Under the pieces are notes generated by a model, which was given only the letters and a program-made list of their open reading frames with translations, did not search any database and was not told the DNA's origin. The position numbers and the translations under genes are program-made. This document shows, piece by piece, positions 9,001-16,823 of a stretch of DNA of 64,000 bases; position 1 is the first letter of the stretch, and each line of letters begins with the position of its first letter. The DNA lies in the NCBI RefSeq assembly GCF_014138285.1, contig NZ_JACGXN010000004.1:62001-126000 (forward strand). Direction: 5' to 3'. The DNA is from Phyllobacterium myrsinacearum (lineage in GTDB: Bacteria > Pseudomonadota > Alphaproteobacteria > Rhizobiales > Rhizobiaceae).

Positions 9001-10057
9001 TCTGGATTTCCTGAACCAGGCGTTCGAATGGAACAAGATTGTCGGCTCCAGCTGCCACTGCAGAAATGAGCGCGGCACAAACGTCGAGAACGGCGGCCCG
9101 CGATGTCAACTCCAATTTGAGTGGAATAATCTGCTCCGTACGGGCAATCGTCAGTTGCTCAGCCGCATTGCGGGCCGTGAGCAATGTGCCGTATTGCAAG
9201 GAATATGTGCCGCTGTAGCGCGCCAGAAGAATGGCGAAAGCAGCTGAGAGCAGCAGCTCGGCTTTCAGACCCTTCGATTGGGCATAAGTATTGACGCGGT
9301 TCCAAAGATTGGCAGCCACGGTGAACGGCACGTGTTTGCGTCTGGTACCGGCATATCCGCTCGCGTTAAAGCGGGTCGGCAGCGTCGTCGCGTTATATTC
9401 TTCGCCGATCAGATCGCGCCAATGGGCGAGTGCCGCCGTGAATGCCGATGTGTCGAGCCACGCTTCTTCGTGCAGCCCGCGCTGCAGGCTGTCGGTTTGG
9501 AGTGGCAGCAATTCCGTGCCCTCGACCAGCGCGATGAGATCACTGCGCAGGATGGCAAGCGCGGCCTCATCGCAGACGATGGGATGCAGAACAATTGTCG
9601 AGATCAGTTGATCATTGCTGGCAACGATCAATTGGTAGCGGGCGGATACACCATTCAGGAGATCAAAGGGGCGGGCGATAAAACCAGCTTTTTCCGTTTC
9701 GGCTTCCCCGGTACTCAGGGGATTGCTGTCACTGCCAACGATTTCATTCGATGGGACATCGCCCGGAAGAGAGAACTGCTCAATACGACCACCGGCAAAA
9801 CGGCGAAAGCGTGTGCGCAAGGCACTGTGCCGTTGTGCCAATCGGTCCAAGGCATCATGCAGTTGATCAAGTGCTACGTGCTGCTCCCATTGCAGGGAAA
9901 GCACCTGAAAGGGAAACACCGTGCTATTGCCGATCTGCTCCAGCGACCAGATGCGCTTTTGCGCCAATGTCAGCGGAAAGCTGTTGATCGCGCTATTGGC
10001 GATGTCATCCACCGAAGCGAGTTCATTCGTCTCGGGTTGAGCGAAGAGTTTGTTCAT
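6065..10057 (-). CDS. vbsS: Single-module NRPS (C-A-T-TE), VbsS-like siderophore synthetase
   Basis: A protein of about 1330 residues. Domains in order: condensation (about 25-450), adenylation (about 475-980; core motifs YTSGSTGLPKG, NGYGPTE, YRSGDLTRW and PNSKLDR), carrier domain (DNFFAIGGNSLG near 1005-1016, Ser for phosphopantetheine) and thioesterase (GWSWGG near 1142-1147, His near 1309). A hand alignment to GrsA gives the pocket D-G-E-S-Y-F-G-M-T-K; the leading Asp fits an alpha-amino acid. The condensation active-site motif HHxxxDG reads HPIVCDE, so the catalytic second His is Pro. One module with TE suggests iterative oligomerisation and cyclisation, as proposed for VbsS. The frame begins at TTG 10096, right after the MbtH stop; ATG 10057 is preferred. 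Confidence 0.88.
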   Translation of the reverse strand: MNKLFAQPETNELASVDDIANSAINSFPLTLAQKRIWSLEQIGNSTVFPFQVLSLQWEQHVALDQLHDALDRLAQRHSALRTRFRRFAGGRIEQFSLPGDVPSNEIVGSDSNPLSTGEAETEKAGFIARPFDLLNGVSARYQLIVASNDQLISTIVLHPIVCDEAALAILRSDLIALVEGTELLPLQTDSLQRGLHEEAWLDTSAFTAALAHWRDLIGEEYNATTLPTRFNASGYAGTRRKHVPFTVAANLWNRVNTYAQSKGLKAELLLSAAFAILLARYSGTYSLQYGTLLTARNAAEQLTIARTEQIIPLKLELTSRAAVLDVCAALISAVAAGADNLVPFERLVQEIQTHEEREQDAIVKSLFEFRHPTSHSVLAGDHAPFVAPRSDAELALVLTPNADGGLAGLFDYAEDIYEPALIQRAAIHFTRILSQGIAGEQIRIKDLELIADDELDILSAPYEDEGVNDDRAVHEHIAAHAQRTPDKTAIIFADEVWSHSKLDRSANQLAHRLIRLGVGADVSVAIAVKRSPEAIVGILATLKAGGAYIPVEPDHPTSRNHHILRDGGVKVILTHSWLLDRIPEGLDAVILELDKLDLSEEPDSVPAVKVHKDQLAYIMYTSGSTGLPKGVAVEHGPLTHHMQNTSRVYGMSAESRELPFLPFSSDGGHERWMNPLMEGGSIILPDQPLWTPEETLTAMRKHGANNASIPTTYLQQLAEWADLTDSAPPMRLYSFGGEGLAQQTFDLLSTALKSEWLINGYGPTETIMTPMVWKVRAGEKFEGTYAPIGRAVGNRRVYVLDPDLNPCPVGVTGELYIAGEGMARGYIGKADTTADRFIPDPFSKEGGRLYRSGDLTRWREDGTVEFVGRVDHQVKLRGYRIELGEIEAALLQLDGVGEALVVLRDDEATRQKMLVAYVVPKQGVDLDVTEMHSALERLLPAYMVPSAIVPLKAMPINPNSKLDRFALPAPTPLKRNIVEPENAIEEEIRDIWQDILKTSQISVEDNFFAIGGNSLGAIRILTALRQRKPQNRTTIADLFNNPTIRSFAEVVENGNSEAGSEVIVLRASGTKPVLYCFPGLLVSTREYVKLVDYLGADQPATGFICYSLSEQKEIGSSVDDIIQGYVDYIRRESKGQPCYFLGWSWGGLLAYETARKLGDEIDLRLITMVDVCDLGTEFAIGAKPRFKPGERDQLHATVQEWLSRTAMRAEWDRLLNVMDEDTYEQFLRFVGDEKDELPTDGPDISSREHTFWILIDNALIFRRHELKPHDVPIHSWAADDSLNRGLNLIDWRRYSPRANPAEIISGTNHLHVIGSQAFHSRLSHRLDEAR

Positions 10058-10096
10058 GTTGTCACCGATCTGTTGTCTGAAAGGAATGGCCGGCAA

Positions 10097-10303
10097 TCAC
10101 GCCATCGCCTGCCGCAAGGCGAGCGGCCGCGGGTCAACCCAGATTTTCTTGATTTCGACAAGGCATTCCTCGCGAGTGCCAATGAAACTTTCCTTGCTCC
10201 AGCCGATCGGCAGAGCCTTGTCATTGGACCAGACAGAATAGCGGTGTTCCTGATCGCGAACGATGCTCCAGGTCTCTGGCGACGTCTCGGCATTCGACAT
10301 CAT
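10097..10303 (-). CDS. vbsG: MbtH-like NRPS partner, VbsG-like
   Basis: A 68-residue protein with the MbtH hallmarks: YSVW, PIGW, the G-x4-C-L stretch and IWVDPRPLAL. MbtH proteins bind adenylation domains and are often needed for their folding or activity, so the partner is the NRPS directly downstream. The frame reaches 10354, but AAGGAG five bases before the ATG at 10303 fixes the start and the family length. It is the first gene of the operon vbsG-vbsS-vbsO and is driven by the candidate sigma-type promoter at 10339-10362. Confidence 0.88.
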   Translation of the reverse strand: MMSNAETSPETWSIVRDQEHRYSVWSNDKALPIGWSKESFIGTREECLVEIKKIWVDPRPLALRQAMA

Positions 10304-10338
10304 GCGGGCTCCTTGCAGAATAAAGACATGACCAAGAG

Positions 10339-10362
10339 ACGGATGAGCCCGCATCCGATTTA
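10339..10362 (-). promoter_or_regulatory. Candidate PvdS/RpoI-type ECF promoter for vbsG-vbsS-vbsO
   Basis: On the reverse strand TAAAT (10362 to 10358) is followed after exactly 16 bases by CGT (10341 to 10339). TAAAT-N16/17-CGT is the spacing described for the iron-starvation promoters of Pseudomonas PvdS. The same pair, with the same extra bases (TAAATCG and CCGTCTCT), occurs on the opposite strand at 10397-10420. It lies about 36 bases upstream of the MbtH start. The ECF sigma factor encoded at 18808-19326 is the likely reader. Confidence 0.6.
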
Positions 10363-10396
10363 AGCGGAACAGAAGAAAAATTTTTCAAAGTTTGGC

Positions 10397-10420
10397 TAAA
10401 TCGAAAGCCGCGCTGACCGT
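10397..10420 (+). promoter_or_regulatory. Candidate PvdS/RpoI-type ECF promoter for vbsA-vbsL
   Basis: TAAAT at 10397-10401 is followed after 16 bases by CGT at 10418-10420. The full context GCTAAATCG and CCGTCTCT is shared with the divergent element at 10339-10362. It lies 56 bases before the acyltransferase start at 10476, a normal distance. No TGA-N9-TCA site was found in this divergent spacer, so iron control is probably indirect through the sigma factor. Confidence 0.6.
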
Positions 10421-10475
10421 CTCTGTAGAAATCACCTTGTCAAATCTTGCCAGTGAACAGGCTGCGGAGTGCGCT

Positions 10476-11504
10476 ATGACTCTTGTTTCCAATATCACCA
10501 AAGAAACCAATGTTTCGCGGTTTCCAGCTTCGGGGCTGTCGTGTTTCCTGAAATCTGCGCAAATGAAAACGTCAGGCCAGCTGCTGGTTTTGACCGCAGC
10601 GGGGCGTTACCTTGCGGATGTTGAAACTGGGGCCAGCACCGTCCGGGTTCGGTTGCCTGATCTGAATGTGGATGAAACCGTTCCTGTTCTGGCATCAGCC
10701 ATCGAGTTCCTTTCGGCGCAGTCGCGGACGATCAACCTGGTTGAAGTCGACAATGTGCAGCCGTCGGATTTTCCACTTGGTTTACGCGCCGGCAACACGT
10801 TGACGGTTGATGTCAGGGAATTCTGGCAGTGGCCGATGCCGTGGGTCGCAAATCCTGCCTACCCGCACCCGCAGGTGCATACCCTGACCAATGGTCAGTA
10901 TCATCCCAAGCGGTCACGCAAGCCAGTCGGTACAGTCTACGAACGTTATATCCCCTGGCTTGACCAAACCCTTTCGTTCCGCGCTGCTGACCCGCAGGTG
11001 GATCTTGATCACTTCCACCGTTGGATGAATGACGAGCAGGTCAACGTGATTTGGGAAGACGGTGGGGACAGGGAAAAACACGCCGCCATTCTCGAGGACC
11101 GGCTGCAGGATCCGCATATCCTTGCCCTGATCGGCTGTTTCAATGGTGTGCCATTCGGTTATTTCGAGGTCTATTGGGCCAAGGAAAACCGCCTCGGACC
11201 CTATTACGACGCGCAGGATTACGACCGTGGTTGGCATGTGGCGATCGGCGAACCTGCCTATCGCGGCAAGCAATGGATCACCGCTTGGCTGCCCTCGCTG
11301 ATGCATTTCATGTTTCTCGATGACCCGCGTACGCAGCGTATTGTGGGTGAGCCGCGCGCCAGTCATGAGCAGCAGATCCGCAATCTCGACCGCTCCGGGT
11401 TTTCCAAAGTGAAGCACTTCGATTTTCCGCATAAGCGCGCCATGCTTGTCATGCTGCTGCGCGAACGCTTTTTCGATGACAGGCTCTGGGTCCCAGCGCC
11501 ATGA
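10476..11504 (+). CDS. vbsA: Hydroxamate siderophore acyltransferase (IucB/RhbD family), VbsA-like
   Basis: A GNAT-fold enzyme of 342 residues that would acylate the hydroxylated side chain made by the VbsO-like enzyme. The C-terminal half has the IucB-type pattern: FHRWMNDEQVNVIWEDGG, FGYFEVYWAKENRLGPYY, RGWHVAIGEPAYRGK and RIVGEPRASHEQQIRNLDRSGF. The first 130 residues are the loosely conserved N-terminal domain of the family. The frame extends to 10392, but that part overlaps the candidate promoter; GCGGAG six bases before the ATG at 10476 sets the start. In vicibactin, VbsA is reported to transfer 3-hydroxybutyryl, whose hydroxyl closes the ester linkage; the acyl group here cannot be read from sequence. 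Confidence 0.85.
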   Translation: MTLVSNITKETNVSRFPASGLSCFLKSAQMKTSGQLLVLTAAGRYLADVETGASTVRVRLPDLNVDETVPVLASAIEFLSAQSRTINLVEVDNVQPSDFPLGLRAGNTLTVDVREFWQWPMPWVANPAYPHPQVHTLTNGQYHPKRSRKPVGTVYERYIPWLDQTLSFRAADPQVDLDHFHRWMNDEQVNVIWEDGGDREKHAAILEDRLQDPHILALIGCFNGVPFGYFEVYWAKENRLGPYYDAQDYDRGWHVAIGEPAYRGKQWITAWLPSLMHFMFLDDPRTQRIVGEPRASHEQQIRNLDRSGFSKVKHFDFPHKRAMLVMLLRERFFDDRLWVPAP

Positions 11505-11598
11505 AGGCAGCCGTTGAACCGCGCCAACTGCGCAGCCAAACCGCCACATCTCATCTTCCCATCGCAACCTGCAACAACACCGTGTCTGAGAGGGCATC

Positions 11599-12786
11599 AT
11601 GAACAAATCCATGCCACCCCATGAATTCGATCCAATGGAAATGCCTGATGACCTGTTCTCGCCGGTCGAAATGGCAGCTTTCAACGCCGTCTCACCGCCA
11701 ATCTTCCAGACGTCGCTCTTTACCTATGACACCTATGAAGCGATGGAAGATGTCTTTGCCGGTCGTTCGCGCAATTACATCTATTCACGCGGTGACAATC
11801 CGACCGTGCGCGAGTTCGAGCTGCTGACAGCCCGTCTTGAAGGTGCGGAAGACGGTCGCGGCTTCTCCAGTGGTACTGCCGCGATTACCGCAACAATTCT
11901 GAGCCTCGTTGAAGCCGGCGACCGCGTGGTTGCCGTTCAGCATCTCTATAATGATATTTACCGACTGTTCGTGAAATTGCTTGCCCGGTTTGGTGTGACT
12001 GTGGATTTCGTCGATCCATCCAATCATGACGAAGTGCGCGCGGCCCTGCCCGGTGCGAAACTGCTCTATCTGGAAAACCCGACATCCATGGTTTTCGAAT
12101 TGCAGGATATCGAAGCCTTGACGACGATGGCCAAGGAATATGGGGTGACAACGGTCATCGATAATTCCTGGGCGACGCCGCTCTTTCAGAAGCCCATCCA
12201 GCATGGTGTCGATATTGTCATCCATGCGGCTTCGAAATATCTGGGCGGTCACAGCGATACAGTGGCTGGCGTTGTCGTCGGGCCACGTGATCTGATCGCC
12301 AAGATCAACAGCTCAACCTATCCCTATATAGGTGCAAAGCTCTCGCCTTTCGAGGCCTGGCTGTTGTTGCGCGGCATGCGGACTCTGAAGGTGCGGCTGA
12401 AAGAGCATATGCACAACGGGCTCGTGCTGGCCAAGCATCTGCAGCAGCACGACGATATCGCGCTTGTCCGTCATCCGGCCTTCTCGGATCATCCGGGAAA
12501 GAAGACCTTGACGGGATTCTCCGGCCTGTTTGCCTTCGACCTGAGCCCCGATATCGACGTCGCGCGTTTCGTCAATGCGTTGCGCCATATCCGTCTCGGC
12601 GTCAGTTGGGGAGGGCCGGAAACGCTCGTAGTGCCGGCCAAGGCCGCTTTGCAGATCCCTGATCGCATGACCTCCTTCGTGCGGTTTGGTGTCAATCCCC
12701 AGACGATCCGTTTCGCCGTCGGTCTCGAGGAGCCTGAAGTCATCTGGAACGACATCCAGCAGGCCCTTCACGTGGCCAAGTTGTAG
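11599..12786 (+). CDS. vbsL: PLP-dependent enzyme of the Cys/Met metabolism family in the siderophore operon
   Basis: A protein of 395 residues of fold type I, close in sequence to cystathionine gamma-synthase/beta-lyase. It shows the YSRGDNPT motif (62-69), the aromatic stacking region QHLYNDIY, VIDN with the Asp that holds the pyridine nitrogen (about 188) and the cofactor Lys in AASKYLGGH (about 213). Sulfur amino-acid metabolism would make little sense between a siderophore acyltransferase and a receptor. The vicibactin pathway needs an epimerase (VbsL) to produce the D residue, and a PLP enzyme could do it, so that role is inferred from position. The gene name is tentative. It starts 94 bases after vbsA and shares its direction. 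Confidence 0.65.
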   Translation: MNKSMPPHEFDPMEMPDDLFSPVEMAAFNAVSPPIFQTSLFTYDTYEAMEDVFAGRSRNYIYSRGDNPTVREFELLTARLEGAEDGRGFSSGTAAITATILSLVEAGDRVVAVQHLYNDIYRLFVKLLARFGVTVDFVDPSNHDEVRAALPGAKLLYLENPTSMVFELQDIEALTTMAKEYGVTTVIDNSWATPLFQKPIQHGVDIVIHAASKYLGGHSDTVAGVVVGPRDLIAKINSSTYPYIGAKLSPFEAWLLLRGMRTLKVRLKEHMHNGLVLAKHLQQHDDIALVRHPAFSDHPGKKTLTGFSGLFAFDLSPDIDVARFVNALRHIRLGVSWGGPETLVVPAKAALQIPDRMTSFVRFGVNPQTIRFAVGLEEPEVIWNDIQQALHVAKL

Positions 12787-12813
12787 ACACGACACACACA
12801 GCACAAAGTTGAT

Positions 12814-12856
12814 CAAGGCGCGGGAAAAAGGCGGACATTTCGTCGGGCGCGCCTTG
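12814..12856 (+). terminator. Weak hairpin between vbsL and the receptor gene
   Basis: CAAGGCGCG and CGCGCCTTG form perfect 9-base arms around a 25-base loop, 28 bases after the vbsL stop. No T-run follows, so it is not a classical intrinsic terminator. It could slow read-through between the sigma-driven vbsA-L transcript and the receptor operon. Confidence 0.3.
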
Positions 12857-12868
12857 ACTTCACTAAGA

Positions 12869-12883
12869 TGACAAATGTAGTCA
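12869..12883. promoter_or_regulatory. Candidate RirA-type iron operator 1 upstream of the TonB receptor
   Basis: TGACAAATGTAGTCA fits TGA-N9-TCA, and the arms extend to ATGAC and GTCAT. It lies about 70 bases before the receptor start. A second copy starts 26 bases further on. Confidence 0.55.
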
Positions 12884-12894
12884 TGTTTTGAATG

Positions 12895-12909
12895 TGAGGG
12901 TAACACTCA
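12895..12909. promoter_or_regulatory. Candidate RirA-type iron operator 2 upstream of the TonB receptor
   Basis: TGAGGGTAACACTCA fits TGA-N9-TCA and is a better palindrome than the core requires (12 of 15 positions are symmetric). Its position 45-59 bases before the receptor start suits a repressor near the -10 region or the transcription start. Confidence 0.6.
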
Positions 12910-12953
12910 TATTAAATATCAAATAGTCTCAGGGTTTTAACAGGGGTGTGGTC

Positions 12954-15143
12954 ATGCGGGGTTGCGGGGCAGTGGTTTCGAACGGGGTCAATTCTGCGGG
13001 GAGCGGCAAGCGCTTTTATGGACATCTGCTGATCACGACATCTCTGGCAACGCTCATGACCGCTGGTGTTGCAGGGGCGCAGCAGGCGCCCACCATTGAA
13101 CTCAACCCGATCATCATCAACAGCAATGATGATGCCACCGGCCCCGGTAATGGATATCTTGCCAAGAATACAACGACAGGCACGAAAACCAGCACGCCGT
13201 TACGCGAGATCCCGCAATCCATATCCGTTATCACACGCGAACAGATGGATGACCGCTCCAACCAGCGTATTGAGGATACGTTGGCGTATACAGCTGGCGT
13301 GACAGCGTCGCCTTGGGGGGTGGATGATCGATTCACTCAGGTCAATATCCGCGGCTTTGATGCGGGTTCCAATTCCATGTTCCGTGACGGGCTGCCACAA
13401 AAGACACTCGATTTTTCCGGCTTCAAGATCGAGCCCTATGGGCTGGAGCGTGTTGAAGTGTTGAAGGGCCCTGCGTCCGTTCTCTATGGTGAAAACGAAG
13501 TAGGCGGCATTATCAACGCGGTGACCAAGCGTCCGACAAAAGACCCACTTTACAGTGCTTATGCCAGCTATGGAACATTCAACAGCTATGAAGTCGGCCT
13601 CGACGCGGGCGGTCCGTTGGATAAGGACGGCATCTGGACATATCGTTTGACCGGTCTGTTCCGTGATGGCCAACAGGAAAAGGATTTTTCCGAGAATGAT
13701 CGCGTCTTCATTGCGCCAGCCATAACATGGTCACCGAGCGCTGATACCTCTTTGACAGTTCTTGCAAACTATCAGTGGGATAAGCTGACACCCAATTACT
13801 TCTTGCCTCTCGCTGGCGTTCAATATCCGGCGTCCTATGGGCAGCTTTCCCGCAGCTTTACAACCGCCGATCCGAATTTCGACCGGTTTCACGCCAATCA
13901 TGGCTCGATCGGTTATGATTTCGAACATACGTTCAACGAAGCATGGAAAATCCGTCAGAAGCTCCGTTATTCGGCTGAGGATACCGACTATCGTCATCTC
14001 TATTACAGCAATAGCATGATAGATGATCGGACTATGCCGCGTACTGCTTTTACGGTGGATCAGAAGGCATCGGCCTTTAGCGTCGACAACAATGCCGAGT
14101 ATACTTATGAGTCAGAGCGTATCAAGAATACGCTGCTCTTTGGACTTGATTACAATCGTTACACGCTCGACGGACAGAAAGGTTTCGGCAATGGCCCAAA
14201 CCTTGATATCCTGAATCCCATTTACGGTCTCGATATTGCCAATCCACCAATCTACGAGGATCTGAGACAGACAATCAGCCAAGTGGGCCTTTATGCGCAG
14301 ACCCACGCCAAGATTGATGATCACTGGGTAGTCACTTTGGGTGGGCGCCAAGCCTGGATTGACAACAAGACAAACAATCGGCTCGATCCCGCCAGTAGCT
14401 CAGACCAGTCGGATCAGGCGTTCACATGGCAGGCTGGACTTGGCTATCTCTTTGATAATGGCTTGACGCCGTATGTCAGTTATTCTGAATCTTTTAAAAC
14501 GAATATTGGCGTCGATGCGAGCGGTCAGACATTCAGTCCGACAAAGGGAACCCAATATGAAGCTGGCGTAAAATATGAGCCGGACTTCTTCCCTGGTACT
14601 GTCACGGCTTCGGTATTCCAGATCACCAAGACGAACGTTACGACGCCGGATCTCGCAGATCCTACGAACACAATACAGACTGGTGAAATCCGCCATCGCG
14701 GCTTCGAGCTTGAAAGCGTCGTCAATCTTTTTCACGGAGTAAGTCTGACGGGAAGCTACACCTATCTTGATGCGGAAATTACATCGAGCAACACGGCTGG
14801 TGAGCAGGGCAACCGCCCTTCTCTGGTTCCCGAACATCAGGCGTCTTTGTGGGCAAAGTATAATTTCGACACTGGGGTGCTGCAAGGCTTGAATGTTGGC
14901 GCAGGTGTTCGCTATGTCGGCAGCAGTTTTGGTGACAATGCCAACAAGATCAATATTGATGCCTATACACTTGTCGACGCCGAACTGAGCTATGAGAAGA
15001 ATGGGTGGAAAGGAACGCTAAAGGCGAGCAATCTTTTCGACAAGACTTACTATGGCAACTGTTCGGCGGATGCCGCTGGCGATCCTATGTGCATTTATGG
15101 CGAAGGCCGGGTTATCAAGGGCGTACTTTCAGCGAAATTTTAA
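12954..15143 (+). CDS. TonB-dependent ferric siderophore receptor (FhuA/FhuE-like)
   Basis: An outer-membrane receptor of about 729 residues for uptake of the ferric siderophore. A signal peptide ends near AGAQQA. The plug domain includes TPLREIPQSISVITREQM, VNIRGFDAG and VEVLKGPASVLYGENEVGG, and the barrel ends in the aromatic GRVIKGVLSAKF. Length and motifs fit the siderophore-receptor subfamily. The frame begins at GTG 12948, but AGGGG seven bases before the ATG at 12954 favours that start. Two candidate iron operators precede it. It heads an operon with fhuC, fhuD and fhuB, and follows the biosynthetic genes, so its ligand is probably the siderophore made here. Confidence 0.92.
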   Translation: MRGCGAVVSNGVNSAGSGKRFYGHLLITTSLATLMTAGVAGAQQAPTIELNPIIINSNDDATGPGNGYLAKNTTTGTKTSTPLREIPQSISVITREQMDDRSNQRIEDTLAYTAGVTASPWGVDDRFTQVNIRGFDAGSNSMFRDGLPQKTLDFSGFKIEPYGLERVEVLKGPASVLYGENEVGGIINAVTKRPTKDPLYSAYASYGTFNSYEVGLDAGGPLDKDGIWTYRLTGLFRDGQQEKDFSENDRVFIAPAITWSPSADTSLTVLANYQWDKLTPNYFLPLAGVQYPASYGQLSRSFTTADPNFDRFHANHGSIGYDFEHTFNEAWKIRQKLRYSAEDTDYRHLYYSNSMIDDRTMPRTAFTVDQKASAFSVDNNAEYTYESERIKNTLLFGLDYNRYTLDGQKGFGNGPNLDILNPIYGLDIANPPIYEDLRQTISQVGLYAQTHAKIDDHWVVTLGGRQAWIDNKTNNRLDPASSSDQSDQAFTWQAGLGYLFDNGLTPYVSYSESFKTNIGVDASGQTFSPTKGTQYEAGVKYEPDFFPGTVTASVFQITKTNVTTPDLADPTNTIQTGEIRHRGFELESVVNLFHGVSLTGSYTYLDAEITSSNTAGEQGNRPSLVPEHQASLWAKYNFDTGVLQGLNVGAGVRYVGSSFGDNANKINIDAYTLVDAELSYEKNGWKGTLKASNLFDKTYYGNCSADAAGDPMCIYGEGRVIKGVLSAKF

Positions 15144-15156
15144 GGTCAGGTACAAA

Positions 15157-15936
15157 ATGAACGGAACGTCTTTTTCACTTAGCGGAGTCGGTTTTGACAT
15201 TGATGGAAGAACGCTGCTTCATCCGCTGACACTGGATGTTCCGAAAGGCGAGGTCGTCGGTATTCTCGGCCATAACGGTTCGGGGAAATCGACGCTCCTG
15301 AAAATCCTCGCCCGTTTTCAGGCGCCCACGCACGGCCAGGCCGAATATCACGGCCAGCCGCTCGGATCATTCCGGCCAAAGGACTACGCCAGGAAGGTTG
15401 CCTATCTGCCGCAACAGACGCCTGACACGGACGGCATGACTGTCAGGGAAGTGGTGTCGCTCGGCCGCTATCCGTGGCACGGGGCACTTGGTCGGTTTTC
15501 CTTGACCGACCGCACCAAAGTGTCCGAGGCTCTGGAACTGACAGGTCTGACACCCTTTGCCGATCGCATCGTCGATACCTTGTCCGGCGGCGAGCGCCAG
15601 CGCGCCTTCCTCGCCATGCTCATCGCGCAGGACACGGAATGTCTTCTGCTTGACGAGCCGATCTCGGCGCTTGATATCAATCATCAAATAGAGGTGATGA
15701 GCCTCATCCAGACGCTGGCACACGAGCACAATCGCTCAGTTCTGATTGTCCTGCACGATATCAACATGGCTGCACGCTATTGCGACAGGCTGATTGCCCT
15801 TTCGGGTGGCAAGCTTGTGGCCCATGATGCAACCGACGCGCTGATCACGGCTGACAAGCTCAATGCCATTTACGGAGTTCGCATGGGTATTTTCCGGCAT
15901 CCGGAAACACAATCGCCCATCAGCTACGTTCTCTAA
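15157..15936 (+). CDS. fhuC: Ferric siderophore ABC transporter ATPase, FhuC-type
   Basis: A 259-residue ABC ATPase of the FecE/FhuC family. Walker A GHNGSGKST (about 37-45), the Q-loop YLPQQTP, signature LSGGERQR, Walker B CLLLDEP and the switch His in VLHDINMAARY are all intact. The frame extends back into the receptor gene to 15052; the ATG at 15157, 14 bases after the receptor stop and preceded by AAGGTCAGG, is the natural start. It would power the FhuB permease from the cytoplasmic side. Confidence 0.92.
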   Translation: MNGTSFSLSGVGFDIDGRTLLHPLTLDVPKGEVVGILGHNGSGKSTLLKILARFQAPTHGQAEYHGQPLGSFRPKDYARKVAYLPQQTPDTDGMTVREVVSLGRYPWHGALGRFSLTDRTKVSEALELTGLTPFADRIVDTLSGGERQRAFLAMLIAQDTECLLLDEPISALDINHQIEVMSLIQTLAHEHNRSVLIVLHDINMAARYCDRLIALSGGKLVAHDATDALITADKLNAIYGVRMGIFRHPETQSPISYVL

Positions 15937-15953
15937 GGATCGGGATTCTGGTA

Positions 15954-16823
15954 ATGGCAGCGCTGTGTCGCCGTGATTTTCTATTTGGCTCAACCGCCGC
16001 GCTCGCTTCGTTGGTGTCCGCGCGTCCGGGCAGGGCTGCAGGGCCGCGCGTGGTGTCACTCGACTACGGACTGGCGCAGACACTGATTGAATTCGGTACT
16101 CCGCCCGCGGGTCTGGTCGACACGCAAGGCTGGTACGACTGGGTCATGGAGCCACCGTTGCCGCCAGGCATTGCCAATGTCGGTTCCAGCTATGAGATCA
16201 ATATGGAAATGCTGCAATTGCTGCAGCCCGATCTCATCATCTCGACACCCTATCTTGAATGGATCAGGCCACAGCTGGAAAAAATAGCGCCAGTCAAATC
16301 TTTTCCTATCCACGCGCTTGGGTCTTCGCCCTATCCGCATATCGTGCGCGCGACGCAGGAGCTCGGTCAACTCGTGGGACGGCCGCAGCAGGCGCAGGAT
16401 CTGATTGACCGTACGGAGCGGGACCTGCAAGCGGCGAAGAAAGCGACACGCCGTCTTGCCGAACAGAAACTCGCCATCATCACGTTTCTGGATGCGCGCA
16501 ATCTCCGTGTTTACGGTCCCGGCGGTATCTTTCAGGACGTTCTCGACCGGCTCGAACTGCAAAATGCCTGGACGAAACGAACCAATGAATGGGGTTTCGG
16601 CGATGCCGGACTTGCCGATCTGATCTCCATTGGTGACAACAGGGTCTTCTACATGGATCCCGTTCCGCCGGATGTTCTTGCCGGATTGGCGGGAAGTCCT
16701 TTGTGGCAGGCCATGCCCTTTGTCCAGAAAGGGCATGCCCAGCGTATGGCGAGCGTGCTGATGTTCGGCGCATTGCCATCTGTCTCCCGCTTCGCCCGTC
16801 TTCTGGCGGAGGTAAAAGTCTAG
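15954..16823 (+). CDS. fhuD: Periplasmic ferric siderophore binding protein, FhuD-type
   Basis: A 289-residue protein of the class III binding-protein family. The N-terminus has a twin-arginine style leader (RRDFLFGS, then a hydrophobic run and AGRAA), as in FhuD of several proteobacteria. The mature part has the FhuD pattern RVVSLDYGLAQTLIEFG, then IANVGSSYEINMEMLQLLQPDLII. It lies between the ATPase and permease genes; its TAG is followed directly by the fhuB ATG. It would carry the ferric hydroxamate from the receptor to FhuB. Confidence 0.9.
   Translation: MAALCRRDFLFGSTAALASLVSARPGRAAGPRVVSLDYGLAQTLIEFGTPPAGLVDTQGWYDWVMEPPLPPGIANVGSSYEINMEMLQLLQPDLIISTPYLEWIRPQLEKIAPVKSFPIHALGSSPYPHIVRATQELGQLVGRPQQAQDLIDRTERDLQAAKKATRRLAEQKLAIITFLDARNLRVYGPGGIFQDVLDRLELQNAWTKRTNEWGFGDAGLADLISIGDNRVFYMDPVPPDVLAGLAGSPLWQAMPFVQKGHAQRMASVLMFGALPSVSRFARLLAEVKV

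Noticed and set aside
9278-10363. 361-codon forward frame opposite the NRPS start and MbtH gene
   Set aside because: Antisense to two well-supported genes and crossing the divergent promoter region; no recognisable domain.
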